Virus record (IMG/VR): IMGVR_UViG_3300034063_001003
Location: 1 to 62,070 of that record
Source of the DNA: a virus
Reading direction: 5' to 3' (one strand)
DNA length: 62,070 bases
A model generated the notes under the pieces. That model made no database searches. It worked only from the letters and a program-made list of their open reading frames with translations, and was not told the origin of the DNA. Of this stretch, positions 20,771-30,213 are shown one piece after another. Position 1 is the stretch's first letter; every line of letters begins with the position of its first letter. A program made the translations under genes and the position numbers.

Positions 20771-22227
20771 TCCCTGACGACGTTGACGCGGAACGACTGC
20801 GCCTTGAGCTGCGGCTCTCGCAACTTGAAGCTCAAGACAGAGCGAGGACTCACTTCATCGACTTTGTTCGGTACGTCTGGCCTGAGGCGATCCTTGGCGC
20901 GCACCATGAGAAGATGGCCGCGGCCTTTGATCGGATTGCCAACGGCACGCTCAAGCGCCTGATCATCAACATGCCGCCCCGGCACACGAAGTCTGAGTTT
21001 GCGTCCTACCTGCTGCCGGCGTTTCTCATGGGCCGCGCTCCGCGGACCAAGGCCATTGAGGCGACCCACAATGGTGAGCTTGCCGTGCGCTTTGGTCGCA
21101 AGGTCAGGGACCTGATGGATCAGCCTGCGTACAAGGAGCTTTTTCCTGAGGTGAGCCTGAAGCAGGATTCAAAGGCTGCTGGCCGGTGGGACACGAACAA
21201 GGGTGGCGAGTACTTTGCGGTCGGTGTTGGCGGTGCGATGACCGGGCGGGGTGCGGACGTGTTGGTGATTGACGATCCGCATTCAGAGCAGGATGCCTTG
21301 TCGGATTTGGCTTTGGACAATGCCTGGGAGTGGTACCAGGGTGGTCCTCGTACTCGTTTGCAGCCGGGCGGGGCGATTGTGATTGTGATGACGCGCTGGG
21401 GCACGAAGGACATGACGGCCCGGCTGATCAAGGCGCAGTCGAGCCACAACGCGGACAAGTGGGAGGTGATTGAGTTCCCGGCCATCTTACCTAGTGGTAG
21501 ACCCTTATGGCCTGAGTTCTGGAAGCTCGACGAGTTGTTGGCGGTGAAAGCGTCGCTGTCGGTGCAGAAGTGGAACGCGATGTACCAGCAGCAGCCCACG
21601 AACGACGAGGGCGCGATCTTGAAGAGGGAGTGGTGGAAGGTCTGGCAGCATGATGATCCGCCGGTGGTGAACTACATCATCCAGACGATGGACACGGCGT
21701 ACTCGAAGAAGGAGACGGCTGACTTCTCTGTCATCGCGACCTGGGGCGTGTTTTACCTGAACGAGGACTCGGGGGCCAACATCATCTTGTTGGACGTCAA
21801 ACGGGGCAGGTGGGATTTCCCGGAGCTCAAAAAGGTGGCCAAGGAGCAGTACGACCACTGGCAGCCTGACAACCTGCTGATTGAGGCGAAGGCGACGGGA
21901 ACGCCGCTGCAGCAGGAGCTGCGGCGGATGGACATCCCGGTGACGATGTACTCACCTGGTGGGCGCAAGACGGGGACGGACAAGATTGCCCGGGTCAACG
22001 CGGTGGCGCCGGTGTTGGAGTCGGGGATTGTCTGGGCGCCGGATACGGACTGGGCCGAGGAGTTGGTGGAGGAGTGTGCGGCGTTTCCGCACGGGGACAA
22101 CGACGACATGGTGGACGTGACGACCATGGCGCTGATGCGCTTTCGCCAGGGCAACTTCGTGACCTTGGCCACTGACGCGCCGGACGAGGAGCCTAGCCAA
22201 GAAGGGCTTGTCCCAGAGTACTACTGA
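20767..22227 (+). CDS. terL: Terminase large subunit
   Basis: The 486-residue protein has an ATPase domain with the deviant Walker A MPPRHTKS (69-76), Walker B VLVIDD (165-170) and a TRWGTKD coupling segment. The C-terminal RNase H-fold nuclease has its first acid in QTMDTAYSKK and the last in HGDNDDMVDVTT. The length is normal for the family. It cuts concatemers and drives DNA into the prohead through the portal. The ATG overlaps the stop of the HNH-like gene. Confidence 0.97.
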   Translation: MIPDDVDAERLRLELRLSQLEAQDRARTHFIDFVRYVWPEAILGAHHEKMAAAFDRIANGTLKRLIINMPPRHTKSEFASYLLPAFLMGRAPRTKAIEATHNGELAVRFGRKVRDLMDQPAYKELFPEVSLKQDSKAAGRWDTNKGGEYFAVGVGGAMTGRGADVLVIDDPHSEQDALSDLALDNAWEWYQGGPRTRLQPGGAIVIVMTRWGTKDMTARLIKAQSSHNADKWEVIEFPAILPSGRPLWPEFWKLDELLAVKASLSVQKWNAMYQQQPTNDEGAILKREWWKVWQHDDPPVVNYIIQTMDTAYSKKETADFSVIATWGVFYLNEDSGANIILLDVKRGRWDFPELKKVAKEQYDHWQPDNLLIEAKATGTPLQQELRRMDIPVTMYSPGGRKTGTDKIARVNAVAPVLESGIVWAPDTDWAEELVEECAAFPHGDNDDMVDVTTMALMRFRQGNFVTLATDAPDEEPSQEGLVPEYY

Positions 22228-22237
22228 GGCATAAAAT
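22208..22237 (+). promoter_or_regulatory. Candidate late promoter before the virion gene run
   Basis: TTGTCC (22208-22213) and TAAAAT (22232-22237) are 18 bases apart, at the end of terL and 32 bases before the next start. It would drive the head genes. The -35 match is fair and the -10 match good. Confidence 0.4.
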
Positions 22238-22268
22238 GGGGCGACACTCTTGACCCGGACGGGGAAAT

Positions 22269-25200
22269 ATGCAAGACGAACTCTCGCCCTATCAGCTCAA
22301 CACCGACCCTATGTCGGAGCCTATTGACTTGAACGCGGAGCAGCCGCTGCCGCAGTTCGCTGAGGGCGGGGAAGTCATGCAAGAGCCTGAGGAGCCGGAC
22401 TCCGAGGGCTACTACCGGCAACTGCTGGCCCAGTACGCCGGCTACGGCGCGCCGCCGCAAGCACCAGTGCAGTCCTTTGCCAAGGGCGGCTCCGTGAGCC
22501 TTGATGCGATGAGCGCGCTCATTGACGCGAGCGAGCCGCAGACTGAGGACGAGGCGACGGCCGACTACCTGTCGCAGTCGCAGCGCATGCTCGAGAACCT
22601 CGGTCCGCGGACCAGTCCTCGTCAGGCCACCGGCATGCGCCGGGTGCTGGCGCCCTCTGGTGGTGGCGCGGCGTCTCCGAAGGAGATGGAGTTGGCTGCC
22701 GGACCGCTGGCCACGGGCCAGGACTTTGCGATCAAGGAGCCCAAGGCGAAAGGCAAGGGCAAGGCGGGCAAGTCTGCCAAGGAGCAGTTGCAGGCTTTGG
22801 CCAGGCAGTACAAGCTCAAGCTGCGGGCGACGGAGAACGAGTCGCGTGGGCTGATGCGCTCGACGCTGGGCGCGCCCACATTGGAGCAGCCCACCTTGAC
22901 TTCGGAGACGCTGGGCGTGCGCCGGTTCCAGAAGGGTGGTGAGGCAAAAAAGTCTGAGGGGCAGGAGCTGCGGTCCCCTGAAGAGCAGCCGGTGACCGAA
23001 GAGTCCAGCGCCTCGCGGGCGCTCAAGTCAATGGTCTCTCCTGTCATGGAAGGCCTGCGTGGTTACGCGGGCCTTGAGCCGAGCGCCTCTGGCAGTGACG
23101 CGTATCGCACTGGCCAGGCCTTGGGCAACATGCCTGGCGTGGGCGTGCCTGGGGCGCTGGCGGGCATCTTCATTGGCAAGGGCGCCAAGGGCTGGAACGC
23201 GGCTTCCAATGCCTTGGCCCAGAAGATGACCAAGCAGGGTGCCGCGCCTGAGGAGGTTTGGAAGGCGACGGGCAACTTCAAGGCGCCGGACGGCATGTGG
23301 CGCCAGGAGATATCGGACGCAGGCGCGACGATTCGCGAGTCTGTTCTTCAGGGTCGGGCGGAGCGAGTGCTGTCGCATCCGGAACTCTTCGCAAACTACC
23401 CCGAGCTGGGCAAACTGTCGACGATTGTGAACCCACGGTCAATCAACAGCGCACTTGTTGGTGGTGCAGAACCAGGTGCCGTGATCACTGTCGGTGGGGC
23501 CTTGGGAAAAAACGCAGGGGCGAAAGGCATGCTTCACGAGCTGCAGCATGCAATTCAGTTCAAAGAAAATTTCGGCCAAGGCGGGTCAAAGGCCCTGGCC
23601 TTTACTGACCCCCAGGCGTTTGAAATTTTAAAGACGGTCCGGGCCCGAATGGCTCAGCCCGTGTCGGCAGAAAAGTTTGCCAAGGAGGGTTGGCAAAGTG
23701 ACGTGGTGACACCAGAGATTGCGCAGAATTACCAGAAATATCTGAACCACCACAAGAAAAATTTGACCCGCATGGACAAGGCAGCTCAGCAAGCTGCTGC
23801 GGAGGAGTATTACATGAGGCTTCTGGGCGAGGCCGAGTCGCGAGCCGTTGAACTCCGTAAGGACATGCCATGGGACAAACGGCTTCAAGTCATTCCCTCG
23901 CAAAGTTACCGTATGAATGATGGCCGGGACATCATCCCGCTGGACAAGCTGATCGTCAAGCGCGCCGAGGGCAGTCCCAAGGAAGGCGAGGTCAGTGACG
24001 CGGAGATGGAAGCGGCCAGCCGCCCGGCCTTTGTCACGCCCAAGTCAGGCAAGGGCCGCAAGCGCGGTCCCATCAGCGATGCGCTCAACACCGGCTCGGC
24101 GTACGTGGCCGCGGCCAAGGGAGCGTCGGAGCTGCCCTACGACATCGCCGGCGCACCGGTGGACATTGCCACGATGGCGCTGCGCCCCCTTGGCTACAAC
24201 GTCGACAAGCCTGTCATGGGCAGCGACTGGATCAAGGAGAAGATGACGCGCGCGGGCGTGCGGCAGGCGCCTCCTGAGGACCCGACGGCCAAGGGCTTTT
24301 ACACGGCTGGCGAGCTCATGGCCAACGTAGTCAACCCAGCGGCGGCAGTGCGCAGCGGGGTCCGCGGTGCGCAAAGGGTTGGCCAAGCAGCGCGGAGCGC
24401 GGCCCAGGACTTCCAGCAGTACAACCGCCAGTTGGACGTGCCCGGTGCGTCGTACGCCGTGCGGCCCATTGGCAGCACCATGCTCACGGGTCCTGTGGGC
24501 CACGATACCGACGTCAGCGAGATAGATCACATTCTGCGGCAGGGAAGAGACAGTGCGCGTAGCGTGGCGGGACAAAACGTTGAACAAGAAGAGCTGATTA
24601 AAAACTTCTGGGACGTAAAAGCTCGCAACTTTTTTACGCGTCAATTTGGAACGCCAAATGACCCCATTGCCGCGGCTATTTCCAAGAAGCAAATCAAAGG
24701 CTCGGCTTTGGACAAACTTTTCCCTGGATACATGATTGACCAGCTTTCAGTGGGCAAGACGCGCGTAAACGATCAGGGACAAGAACGCTTTTTCCCCAAG
24801 TACCCGCAAGCCATGGAAGACTTTACAAGTCGTTATGACCAGGCCACCGGCATTAAAGGCGGCCTGCTTACCCGCAACCCTGCTGCCTCTGAAAAAGACT
24901 ACACCTCGCTCAGCTCCGAGGGGCGGGCCATAGGCAGTGCCGCGGAGGAGTCAGAGGCGGACAGGATGTTGATGCAGGGCATGAGGCCTGAGCTGATTAA
25001 CGCAAGGGTGGGTGCGGTCACGCGCTCTTTGAAAGACCCTGCCCGCGTTATTGGAGACGGACCTAGTTCAACCAAAGACCTGTACCTGGCCTATGAGGAT
25101 TTATTGGCTTACGACAAGATGACGCCTGAGCAGAAAACAGCGTGGGCCAGCAACGAGTTTGGTAGAGGACGCAAGTTGCACGGCATGGACGAGGCGGAGG

Positions 25201-25925
25201 TCGGCAGGGGCTTTATGGGGGAAAACGTGCGGGCAGCCATTGAAAAGGGCGAGCCAATCTACGACGTCGGTTACATGGGCCGAGAGCTCAAGACGCTGTT
25301 CAACGCCGAGAACATCAACACCTATCTGTCAGGCCTGTCTCCCAGAGAACTTGCCAACATCCGGTTTGAAGACGCGGTACGAGGGGGCCTCAAGTTTGGG
25401 GACCGGGCCTCAGAATTTGAAAAAATACACGAACGCATTAGGGCGAACAAGCCCGTAGCCGACACAGTGTACTCAAACGGTGTGAGCGCTCCTTTACTGC
25501 AGTTTGGCGAGGGCTCAGGCCTTGATGGATTTGCTTGGAAGCGCATCGAAAAGCGCGAAGCCACCGTGCCTGAGGGGGCGTACGTAGGTCACTCTGTTGC
25601 AGGATATGAGCTGGGCGGCGTGGGGTACACATCCGACAAGCGCAACGGTTTCAACACTGGCAAGTGGCAAATATATACTCTACGTGACAACAGGAATAGG
25701 CCCGTCAACACAATTGAAGTGCGCATGGAAAATACGGGTCCGGTGGTCACGCAAATTAAGGGCAACGGCCGAGCCACAGGCAATACGGCCCCGGAGAAAT
25801 ACGACCAAGGAGTGCTGAGCTTCTTGCAAAACTACCTCAAGCCTATCAGCATTGCGGAGTCGGACACGTACCTCACCCCGCTGTTACAGTCCTATCGGGA
25901 TCAGCTCAAGACCGCTCGGCCATAA
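22269..25925 (+). CDS. Large polyvalent-type protein with HELQH motif and PcfJ-like C-terminus
   Basis: This 1218-residue protein lies between terminase and portal. The first ~230 residues are disordered and hold three F-x-x-G-G motifs (residues 30-36, 70-76, 220-226). From ~335 the pattern KATGNFKAPDGMWRQEISD, then LHELQHAIQ with a HExxH zincin motif at 423-427, matches the LPD23 domain of large polyvalent proteins. The end (YTLRDNRNRPVNTIEVRM, QIKGNGR) resembles the C-terminal part of PcfJ-like proteins. Such proteins are thought to be packaged and injected, or to act as toxins or anti-defence effectors. Proteolysis by HELQH is possible, unproven. Confidence 0.7.
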   Translation: MQDELSPYQLNTDPMSEPIDLNAEQPLPQFAEGGEVMQEPEEPDSEGYYRQLLAQYAGYGAPPQAPVQSFAKGGSVSLDAMSALIDASEPQTEDEATADYLSQSQRMLENLGPRTSPRQATGMRRVLAPSGGGAASPKEMELAAGPLATGQDFAIKEPKAKGKGKAGKSAKEQLQALARQYKLKLRATENESRGLMRSTLGAPTLEQPTLTSETLGVRRFQKGGEAKKSEGQELRSPEEQPVTEESSASRALKSMVSPVMEGLRGYAGLEPSASGSDAYRTGQALGNMPGVGVPGALAGIFIGKGAKGWNAASNALAQKMTKQGAAPEEVWKATGNFKAPDGMWRQEISDAGATIRESVLQGRAERVLSHPELFANYPELGKLSTIVNPRSINSALVGGAEPGAVITVGGALGKNAGAKGMLHELQHAIQFKENFGQGGSKALAFTDPQAFEILKTVRARMAQPVSAEKFAKEGWQSDVVTPEIAQNYQKYLNHHKKNLTRMDKAAQQAAAEEYYMRLLGEAESRAVELRKDMPWDKRLQVIPSQSYRMNDGRDIIPLDKLIVKRAEGSPKEGEVSDAEMEAASRPAFVTPKSGKGRKRGPISDALNTGSAYVAAAKGASELPYDIAGAPVDIATMALRPLGYNVDKPVMGSDWIKEKMTRAGVRQAPPEDPTAKGFYTAGELMANVVNPAAAVRSGVRGAQRVGQAARSAAQDFQQYNRQLDVPGASYAVRPIGSTMLTGPVGHDTDVSEIDHILRQGRDSARSVAGQNVEQEELIKNFWDVKARNFFTRQFGTPNDPIAAAISKKQIKGSALDKLFPGYMIDQLSVGKTRVNDQGQERFFPKYPQAMEDFTSRYDQATGIKGGLLTRNPAASEKDYTSLSSEGRAIGSAAEESEADRMLMQGMRPELINARVGAVTRSLKDPARVIGDGPSSTKDLYLAYEDLLAYDKMTPEQKTAWASNEFGRGRKLHGMDEAEVGRGFMGENVRAAIEKGEPIYDVGYMGRELKTLFNAENINTYLSGLSPRELANIRFEDAVRGGLKFGDRASEFEKIHERIRANKPVADTVYSNGVSAPLLQFGEGSGLDGFAWKRIEKREATVPEGAYVGHSVAGYELGGVGYTSDKRNGFNTGKWQIYTLRDNRNRPVNTIEVRMENTGPVVTQIKGNGRATGNTAPEKYDQGVLSFLQNYLKPISIAESDTYLTPLLQSYRDQLKTARP

Positions 25926-25934
25926 GGAAAGCAC

Positions 25935-28268
25935 ATGCCAATCGACAAAGCACTTAACCGGGCGCCCGTTCTGGACGTCGTAGTGGGCCTACCAGAGCCT
26001 GAGATGGACATTGAGGTGGTCATCGACGAGGACGGAGGCGCCACGGTTGAGATCGGCGGGGACGAGGCCGACGAGGTCGACTTCTACGCCAACCTGGCAG
26101 AGGTCATTGACCCTGACGACCTGGGCAGAATTGCCCTTGACGTGAGCGCTTTGTTCGAGGCAGACAAGGGTTCGCGCTCCGATTGGGAGCAGATGTACGC
26201 CAAGGGCCTTGATCTGCTGGGCTTGCGCATGGAAGAGCGCACAAAACCCTTCCGCGGGGCCTCTGGCGTGGCCCATCCGATGCTCACCGAGGCCATCGTG
26301 CAGTTTCAGGCGCAGGCATTCAAGGAGCTTTTGCCCGCCGGCGGACCTGTTCGCAGCCAAATCGTGGGCAAAGAGACGGTGGAGAAGTACCAGCAGTCCA
26401 CCCGCGTGCAGGACTTCATGAATTACCAGATCACAACGGTGATGGAGGAGTACACACCGGAGTTTGATCAGCTACTTTTCTACACCGGCTACGGCGGATC
26501 GACCTTCAAGAAGGTCTACTACGACTACCAACTGGGCCGGATGGTGTCAAAACTGTGTTTGGCCGACGACGTGTACATCCCGTACAACGGTTCGAGCGTC
26601 ATGAGCCAGTGCGCGCGGATCACGCACCGCATTGCGATGGACTCCAACGACTTTCGCAAGCGCATTGTGGCCGGCGAATACCTCGATGTCAGGGTTGACA
26701 CCGCCGCATCGCCTGCCGATCCCAGCCAAATCAAGGAAGCGGTCGACAAAGCGATCGGAGTGCAGCCCACGGACGACATCGGCGAGGTCTTTTTGCTGGA
26801 GATGATGGTCGATTTGGACATTCCAGGCTTTGAAGACAAGGACGAGAACGGGGAGCCCACCGGAATCAAGCTGCCGTACGTTGTCACGCTGGCCGAAGAC
26901 ACGTTGCGGGTTGTCGGAGTGCGCCGAAACTGGCGCGAAGAGTCGAAAAACAAGCAGCGCAAGAACTATTTTGTCCACTACGTGCTCGTGGAGGGCCCGG
27001 GCGCGTACGGATTGGGCTTTGTGCATCTCGTTGGGGGCCTTTCTAAGGGCGCAACGAGCGCCTTGCGCCAGTTGATCGACGCTGGCACGCTCGCAAACCT
27101 GCCGGCAGGCTTCAAAGCCAAGGGCGCGCGGATCGCGGACGACTCCACGCCCATCCAGCCGGGCGAATGGCGCGACATTGACGCTGGCGGCGCGGAACTT
27201 TCGGCCTCGCTCATGCCGCTGCCGTACAAGGAGCCCAGCCAAGTGCTCTTTAGCCTGCTTGGCTTCCTCGTGGACGCCGGAAAACGGCTCTCCAGTACCG
27301 CGGACATGCAAGTTGGCGACGGCAACCAATACGCACAGGTCGGAACGACCCTGGCGCTGCTCGAGCGCGGCTCCATGGTCATGTCCAGCATTCACAAGCG
27401 CATGCATTACGCGCAGACGCTGGAGTTCAGGCTGCTGTTTGAGGGCTTTGGCACCTTCTTGCCCGACGAGTACCCCTACGAGGTCCCTGGCGCGTCCCGG
27501 CGCGTCAAGAAATCGGACTTCAACGACATGGTGTCGGTGTTGCCGGTGGCCGATCCCAACATCTTCAGCACTGCGCAGCGCATTCAGCTTGCTCAGATGC
27601 AGTTGCAGCTCGCGCAAAGCGCCCCGAACATGCACAACATGTACGAGGCCTACTACCGCGTGTATGCGGCGCTCAACGTGCGCGACATCGACGGCATTTT
27701 GATGCCGCAGAACACGCAAAAGCCCAACGACCCGGCCTCAGAGAACGGCGACGTGCTCAACGGCATGCAGCTCAAGGCGTTTGCCGGCCAGCAGCACGAC
27801 GCGCACATCGCAGCGCATCTGATGATGGGCCTGTCGCCTATCCTGCAGTCCAATCCGATGTCAGCCATGATGCTGCAGCGCCACATCCTTGACCACGTGC
27901 GCCTGAAGGCCGAAGAGGACGTCGAAGCCGAGCTCTTCAAGCTCTACGGGGTGGACCCGGACCGCATGATTTCTCTGATCCAGAAAGAAGGCATGGTTGC
28001 GCTCAAGATCGCGCAGTACATGAAAGAAGTTCGCGAGATGCAAGACGAGCTTGCTGGCGGTGGCGGCGAAGACCCGCTGATCGCGCTCAAGCAGCAGGAA
28101 TTGCAGCAGCGTGCGCAGAACGACCAGGCAGATAACCAGATTGACCAGCAGCGCCTGGCACTGGATCAGCAACGGCTGCAGCAGAAGACGGCGCTCGACC
28201 AGCAGCGCCTGGCGTTGCAGATGAACAAGACCCAGCAACCACCTCAGGGAGTACGCAATGCCGCTTAA
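25935..28268 (+). CDS. Portal protein
   Basis: The 777-residue protein has an acidic N-terminus. The portal-like core begins GSRSDWEQMYAKGLDLLGLR with KPFRGASGVAHPMLTEAIVQ, and later carries LPAGGPVRSQIVG and DFMNYQITTVM. The C-terminal ~80 residues are a glutamine-rich coiled coil (barrel-like) of repeated LDQQRLxLQ units, as in P22-type portals. It forms the dodecameric DNA gate to which TerL docks. It overlaps the next gene by 11 bases. Confidence 0.85.
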   Translation: MPIDKALNRAPVLDVVVGLPEPEMDIEVVIDEDGGATVEIGGDEADEVDFYANLAEVIDPDDLGRIALDVSALFEADKGSRSDWEQMYAKGLDLLGLRMEERTKPFRGASGVAHPMLTEAIVQFQAQAFKELLPAGGPVRSQIVGKETVEKYQQSTRVQDFMNYQITTVMEEYTPEFDQLLFYTGYGGSTFKKVYYDYQLGRMVSKLCLADDVYIPYNGSSVMSQCARITHRIAMDSNDFRKRIVAGEYLDVRVDTAASPADPSQIKEAVDKAIGVQPTDDIGEVFLLEMMVDLDIPGFEDKDENGEPTGIKLPYVVTLAEDTLRVVGVRRNWREESKNKQRKNYFVHYVLVEGPGAYGLGFVHLVGGLSKGATSALRQLIDAGTLANLPAGFKAKGARIADDSTPIQPGEWRDIDAGGAELSASLMPLPYKEPSQVLFSLLGFLVDAGKRLSSTADMQVGDGNQYAQVGTTLALLERGSMVMSSIHKRMHYAQTLEFRLLFEGFGTFLPDEYPYEVPGASRRVKKSDFNDMVSVLPVADPNIFSTAQRIQLAQMQLQLAQSAPNMHNMYEAYYRVYAALNVRDIDGILMPQNTQKPNDPASENGDVLNGMQLKAFAGQQHDAHIAAHLMMGLSPILQSNPMSAMMLQRHILDHVRLKAEEDVEAELFKLYGVDPDRMISLIQKEGMVALKIAQYMKEVREMQDELAGGGGEDPLIALKQQELQQRAQNDQADNQIDQQRLALDQQRLQQKTALDQQRLALQMNKTQQPPQGVRNAA

Positions 28269-28530
28269 AAAGGGTTCAAGTCAGAAGACGATCAGCTCCA
28301 ACATTGGCGAGATCGTGCGCGACTACAAGAAAGACGGGATGATTGGCACCAGCAAGCCAAAGAGCAAGGCTGCCGCTGTCAAACAGGCCGCGGCAATTGC
28401 CTACGACAAAGCAGGCAAGTCGCGCAAGATGGCCAAGGGCGGCGACGTCATCAAAAAGGCCAAGGGCGTGCAGGGCCCGTCGATGATTGTGAAGAAAAAG
28501 GACGGTAACCGTCCGGTGAAGATATACTGA
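28258..28530 (+). CDS. DUF6496-like basic protein with GG motif
   Basis: This 90-residue, very basic protein reads ISSNIGEIVRDYKKDG and AAVKQAAAIAYDKAGKSRK, which fits the phage family DUF6496. Its second half has MAKGGDVIKKAKG (58-70), nearly the same as YAAGGAVKKTKG in the protein from 34120 and similar to motifs in several virion proteins. Being encoded right after the portal, it is probably a minor virion component that binds DNA. That role is inference. Confidence 0.7.
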   Translation: MPLKKGSSQKTISSNIGEIVRDYKKDGMIGTSKPKSKAAAVKQAAAIAYDKAGKSRKMAKGGDVIKKAKGVQGPSMIVKKKDGNRPVKIY

Positions 28531-28546
28531 TCCTCACCAACGCCTT

Positions 28547-28574
28547 CAGTCGGGGCGCAAAACCGACTGCTTTT
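28547..28574 (+). terminator. Hairpin with short T-run, possible weak terminator
   Basis: CAGTCGG (28547-28553) pairs with CCGACTG (28563-28569) around a nine-base loop, followed by CTTTTC. It sits in the 57-base gap after the DUF6496-like gene and may attenuate transcription or be an mRNA processing site. Confidence 0.4.
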
Positions 28575-28587
28575 CATGGAAACGACC

Positions 28588-28788
28588 ATGCTTGAATTTG
28601 CAGAAGCAGTCTTGAAAGAAATCAGAAAGCACCGTCAGCAGGCACACGAAATTGTGCTCAGTGGAGGTATTTCCGACATGGAGCGTTACCGCTTCATGAT
28701 GGGCCGCCTTGAGGGTTTGAACCTGGTCGAAGAATCCGTGAGAGGCCTTTTGAAAAAGGTCAATGGGGACCAAGACGAGGATTTTTAA
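28588..28788 (+). CDS. Small head-region protein, unknown (66 residues)
   Basis: I prefer ATG 28588, preceded by GGAAACG, to the ATG four codons earlier. The product is one or two amphipathic helices (MLEFAEAVLKEIRKHRQQ, ERYRFMMGRLEGLNLVEESV). Small proteins of this type occur between portal and capsid genes in related phages. Role unknown. Confidence 0.6.
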   Translation: MLEFAEAVLKEIRKHRQQAHEIVLSGGISDMERYRFMMGRLEGLNLVEESVRGLLKKVNGDQDEDF

Positions 28789-28803
28789 CCCGAAAGGAGA
28801 GCC

Positions 28804-29274
28804 ATGGAAGTCGAAACTGCACCGGTCGAAATGACCGCACTTGAGCGCAAATGGGCCGAACAGGCCGCGACCAAGGCACCCGCCTTGGACGATGCCTACA
28901 CGGAGCTGGGGTTTGACCCCGAGAAGCTTCATGAGTCCGTTGTTGACACCATCCCCAAGCCCACCGGCTGGCGGATCGCCATCCTGCCTTACCGCGGCGC
29001 TGAAAAAACCAAAGGCGGCATTGTCCTGGCGGAGGAGACGCAGCGTAAAACGCAGCTTGCCACCGTGTGCGGATATGTCCTGAAGGTGGGTGACCTGGCG
29101 TACGCGGACGAGTCTAAATTTCCCTCCGGCCCCTGGTGCAAAGAAGGTGACTGGATCATCTTCGGTCGCTACGCGGGCGCGCGAATTCCAATCGACGGCG
29201 GGGAAATTCGCCTCATCAATGACGATGAGGTGCTTGGCGTGGTCAACGACCCTGAAGACATTCTGCACATGTAA
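28804..29274 (+). CDS. GroES-like co-chaperonin
   Basis: Residues ~48-156 fit the Cpn10 fold. The order is PKPTGWRIAILPYRG with mobile-loop residues EKTKGGIVLAEETQ, then ATVCGYVLKVGDLAY, the roof region, KEGDWIIFGRYAG and INDDEVLGVV near the end. The ~47-residue N-terminal extension is unusual. T4 gp31 shows that a phage co-chaperonin can reprogram host GroEL to fold a capsid protein. Its place between portal, scaffold and capsid genes supports the same job here. AAAGGAG precedes the ATG. Confidence 0.85.
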   Translation: MEVETAPVEMTALERKWAEQAATKAPALDDAYTELGFDPEKLHESVVDTIPKPTGWRIAILPYRGAEKTKGGIVLAEETQRKTQLATVCGYVLKVGDLAYADESKFPSGPWCKEGDWIIFGRYAGARIPIDGGEIRLINDDEVLGVVNDPEDILHM

Positions 29275-29285
29275 AGGAGAGCAAT

Positions 29286-30209
29286 ATGGCGGATCAAATG
29301 GACCTACAGTTCAAAATTGGAGAGGACGAGCAGCCTGCTGCCGTCGAGATTAACGAAGAGGGGAAGGCGGAGCTGCTGGATCAGCCGCAGGACCCGGCGG
29401 TAGACACCTCTGGCGGCGCGGAACATCGCAGCGAGGTTGACGACTACAGCGAGAACGTCAAAAAGCGCATCGACAAGCTCACCGCCCGCCTGCGTGAGAC
29501 CCAGCGGCGCGAGCAGGCCGCCTTGGACTATGCGCGCAACGTGCAAGCCCGGGCCCAACAGCTCGAGCAGCAGTACTTGAGCACCGATGGCCAGCGCGTT
29601 GCCGAGGCGCAAAGCCGCATCGAAACCCAGAACGTGGCCCTCAAGCAGATCATCCGCAAGGCCCGTGAAGAGGGAGACGTGGACACCGAGACTGAGGCCA
29701 TGCAGCGCCTGGCCCAGTTGACCAATGAGCAGAGCACCATCCAGGCCCAGGCAGCTCAACGCGAGGCCTATCAGCAGCAACTTGCCGCTCAGCAGCAGGT
29801 GGCCCAGCAGCAGGCTCAACCGGCTGCGCAGGCTCCCCGCCAGATCGACCCCAGGGTCGAGGATTGGGCGGAACGCAACCCCTGGTATGGCCGAGATACA
29901 GCCATGACCCACGCTGCGTGGGGCATCCACAAACAACTTATTTCCGTCGAGGGATTTGACGCCAGCTCGGATGAGTATTATCATGAGCTCGATCGCAGGA
30001 TTCGTGAAACCTTCCCACAGAAGTTTCAGCAGAATGCTGCGCCCAACCAAAACAGGCCACAGCGAAACGTGCAGGCTGTGGCACCTGCTTCCCGGTCATC
30101 CGGGGTATCAAATGCACGCCGCACTGTCAAATTGACGCCAAGTCAAGTTGCAATTGCCAAAAAGCTGGGCGTTCCGCTTGAGGAATACGCCAAGTACGTG
30201 AAGGAGTGA
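29286..30209 (+). CDS. Scaffolding protein
   Basis: The 307-residue protein is acidic at the start, then one long coiled coil from ~55 to ~180 ending in a Gln/Ala run (QQQLAAQQQVAQQQAQPAAQ). A small folded region (VEDWAERNPWYGRD) and a basic C-terminal helix (ARRTVKLTPSQVAIAKKLGV) follow. This is the classical scaffold layout, with the C-terminal basic helix binding the capsid protein. It sits two genes before the capsid gene. Confidence 0.8.
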   Translation: MADQMDLQFKIGEDEQPAAVEINEEGKAELLDQPQDPAVDTSGGAEHRSEVDDYSENVKKRIDKLTARLRETQRREQAALDYARNVQARAQQLEQQYLSTDGQRVAEAQSRIETQNVALKQIIRKAREEGDVDTETEAMQRLAQLTNEQSTIQAQAAQREAYQQQLAAQQQVAQQQAQPAAQAPRQIDPRVEDWAERNPWYGRDTAMTHAAWGIHKQLISVEGFDASSDEYYHELDRRIRETFPQKFQQNAAPNQNRPQRNVQAVAPASRSSGVSNARRTVKLTPSQVAIAKKLGVPLEEYAKYVKE

Positions 30210-30213
30210 GATC

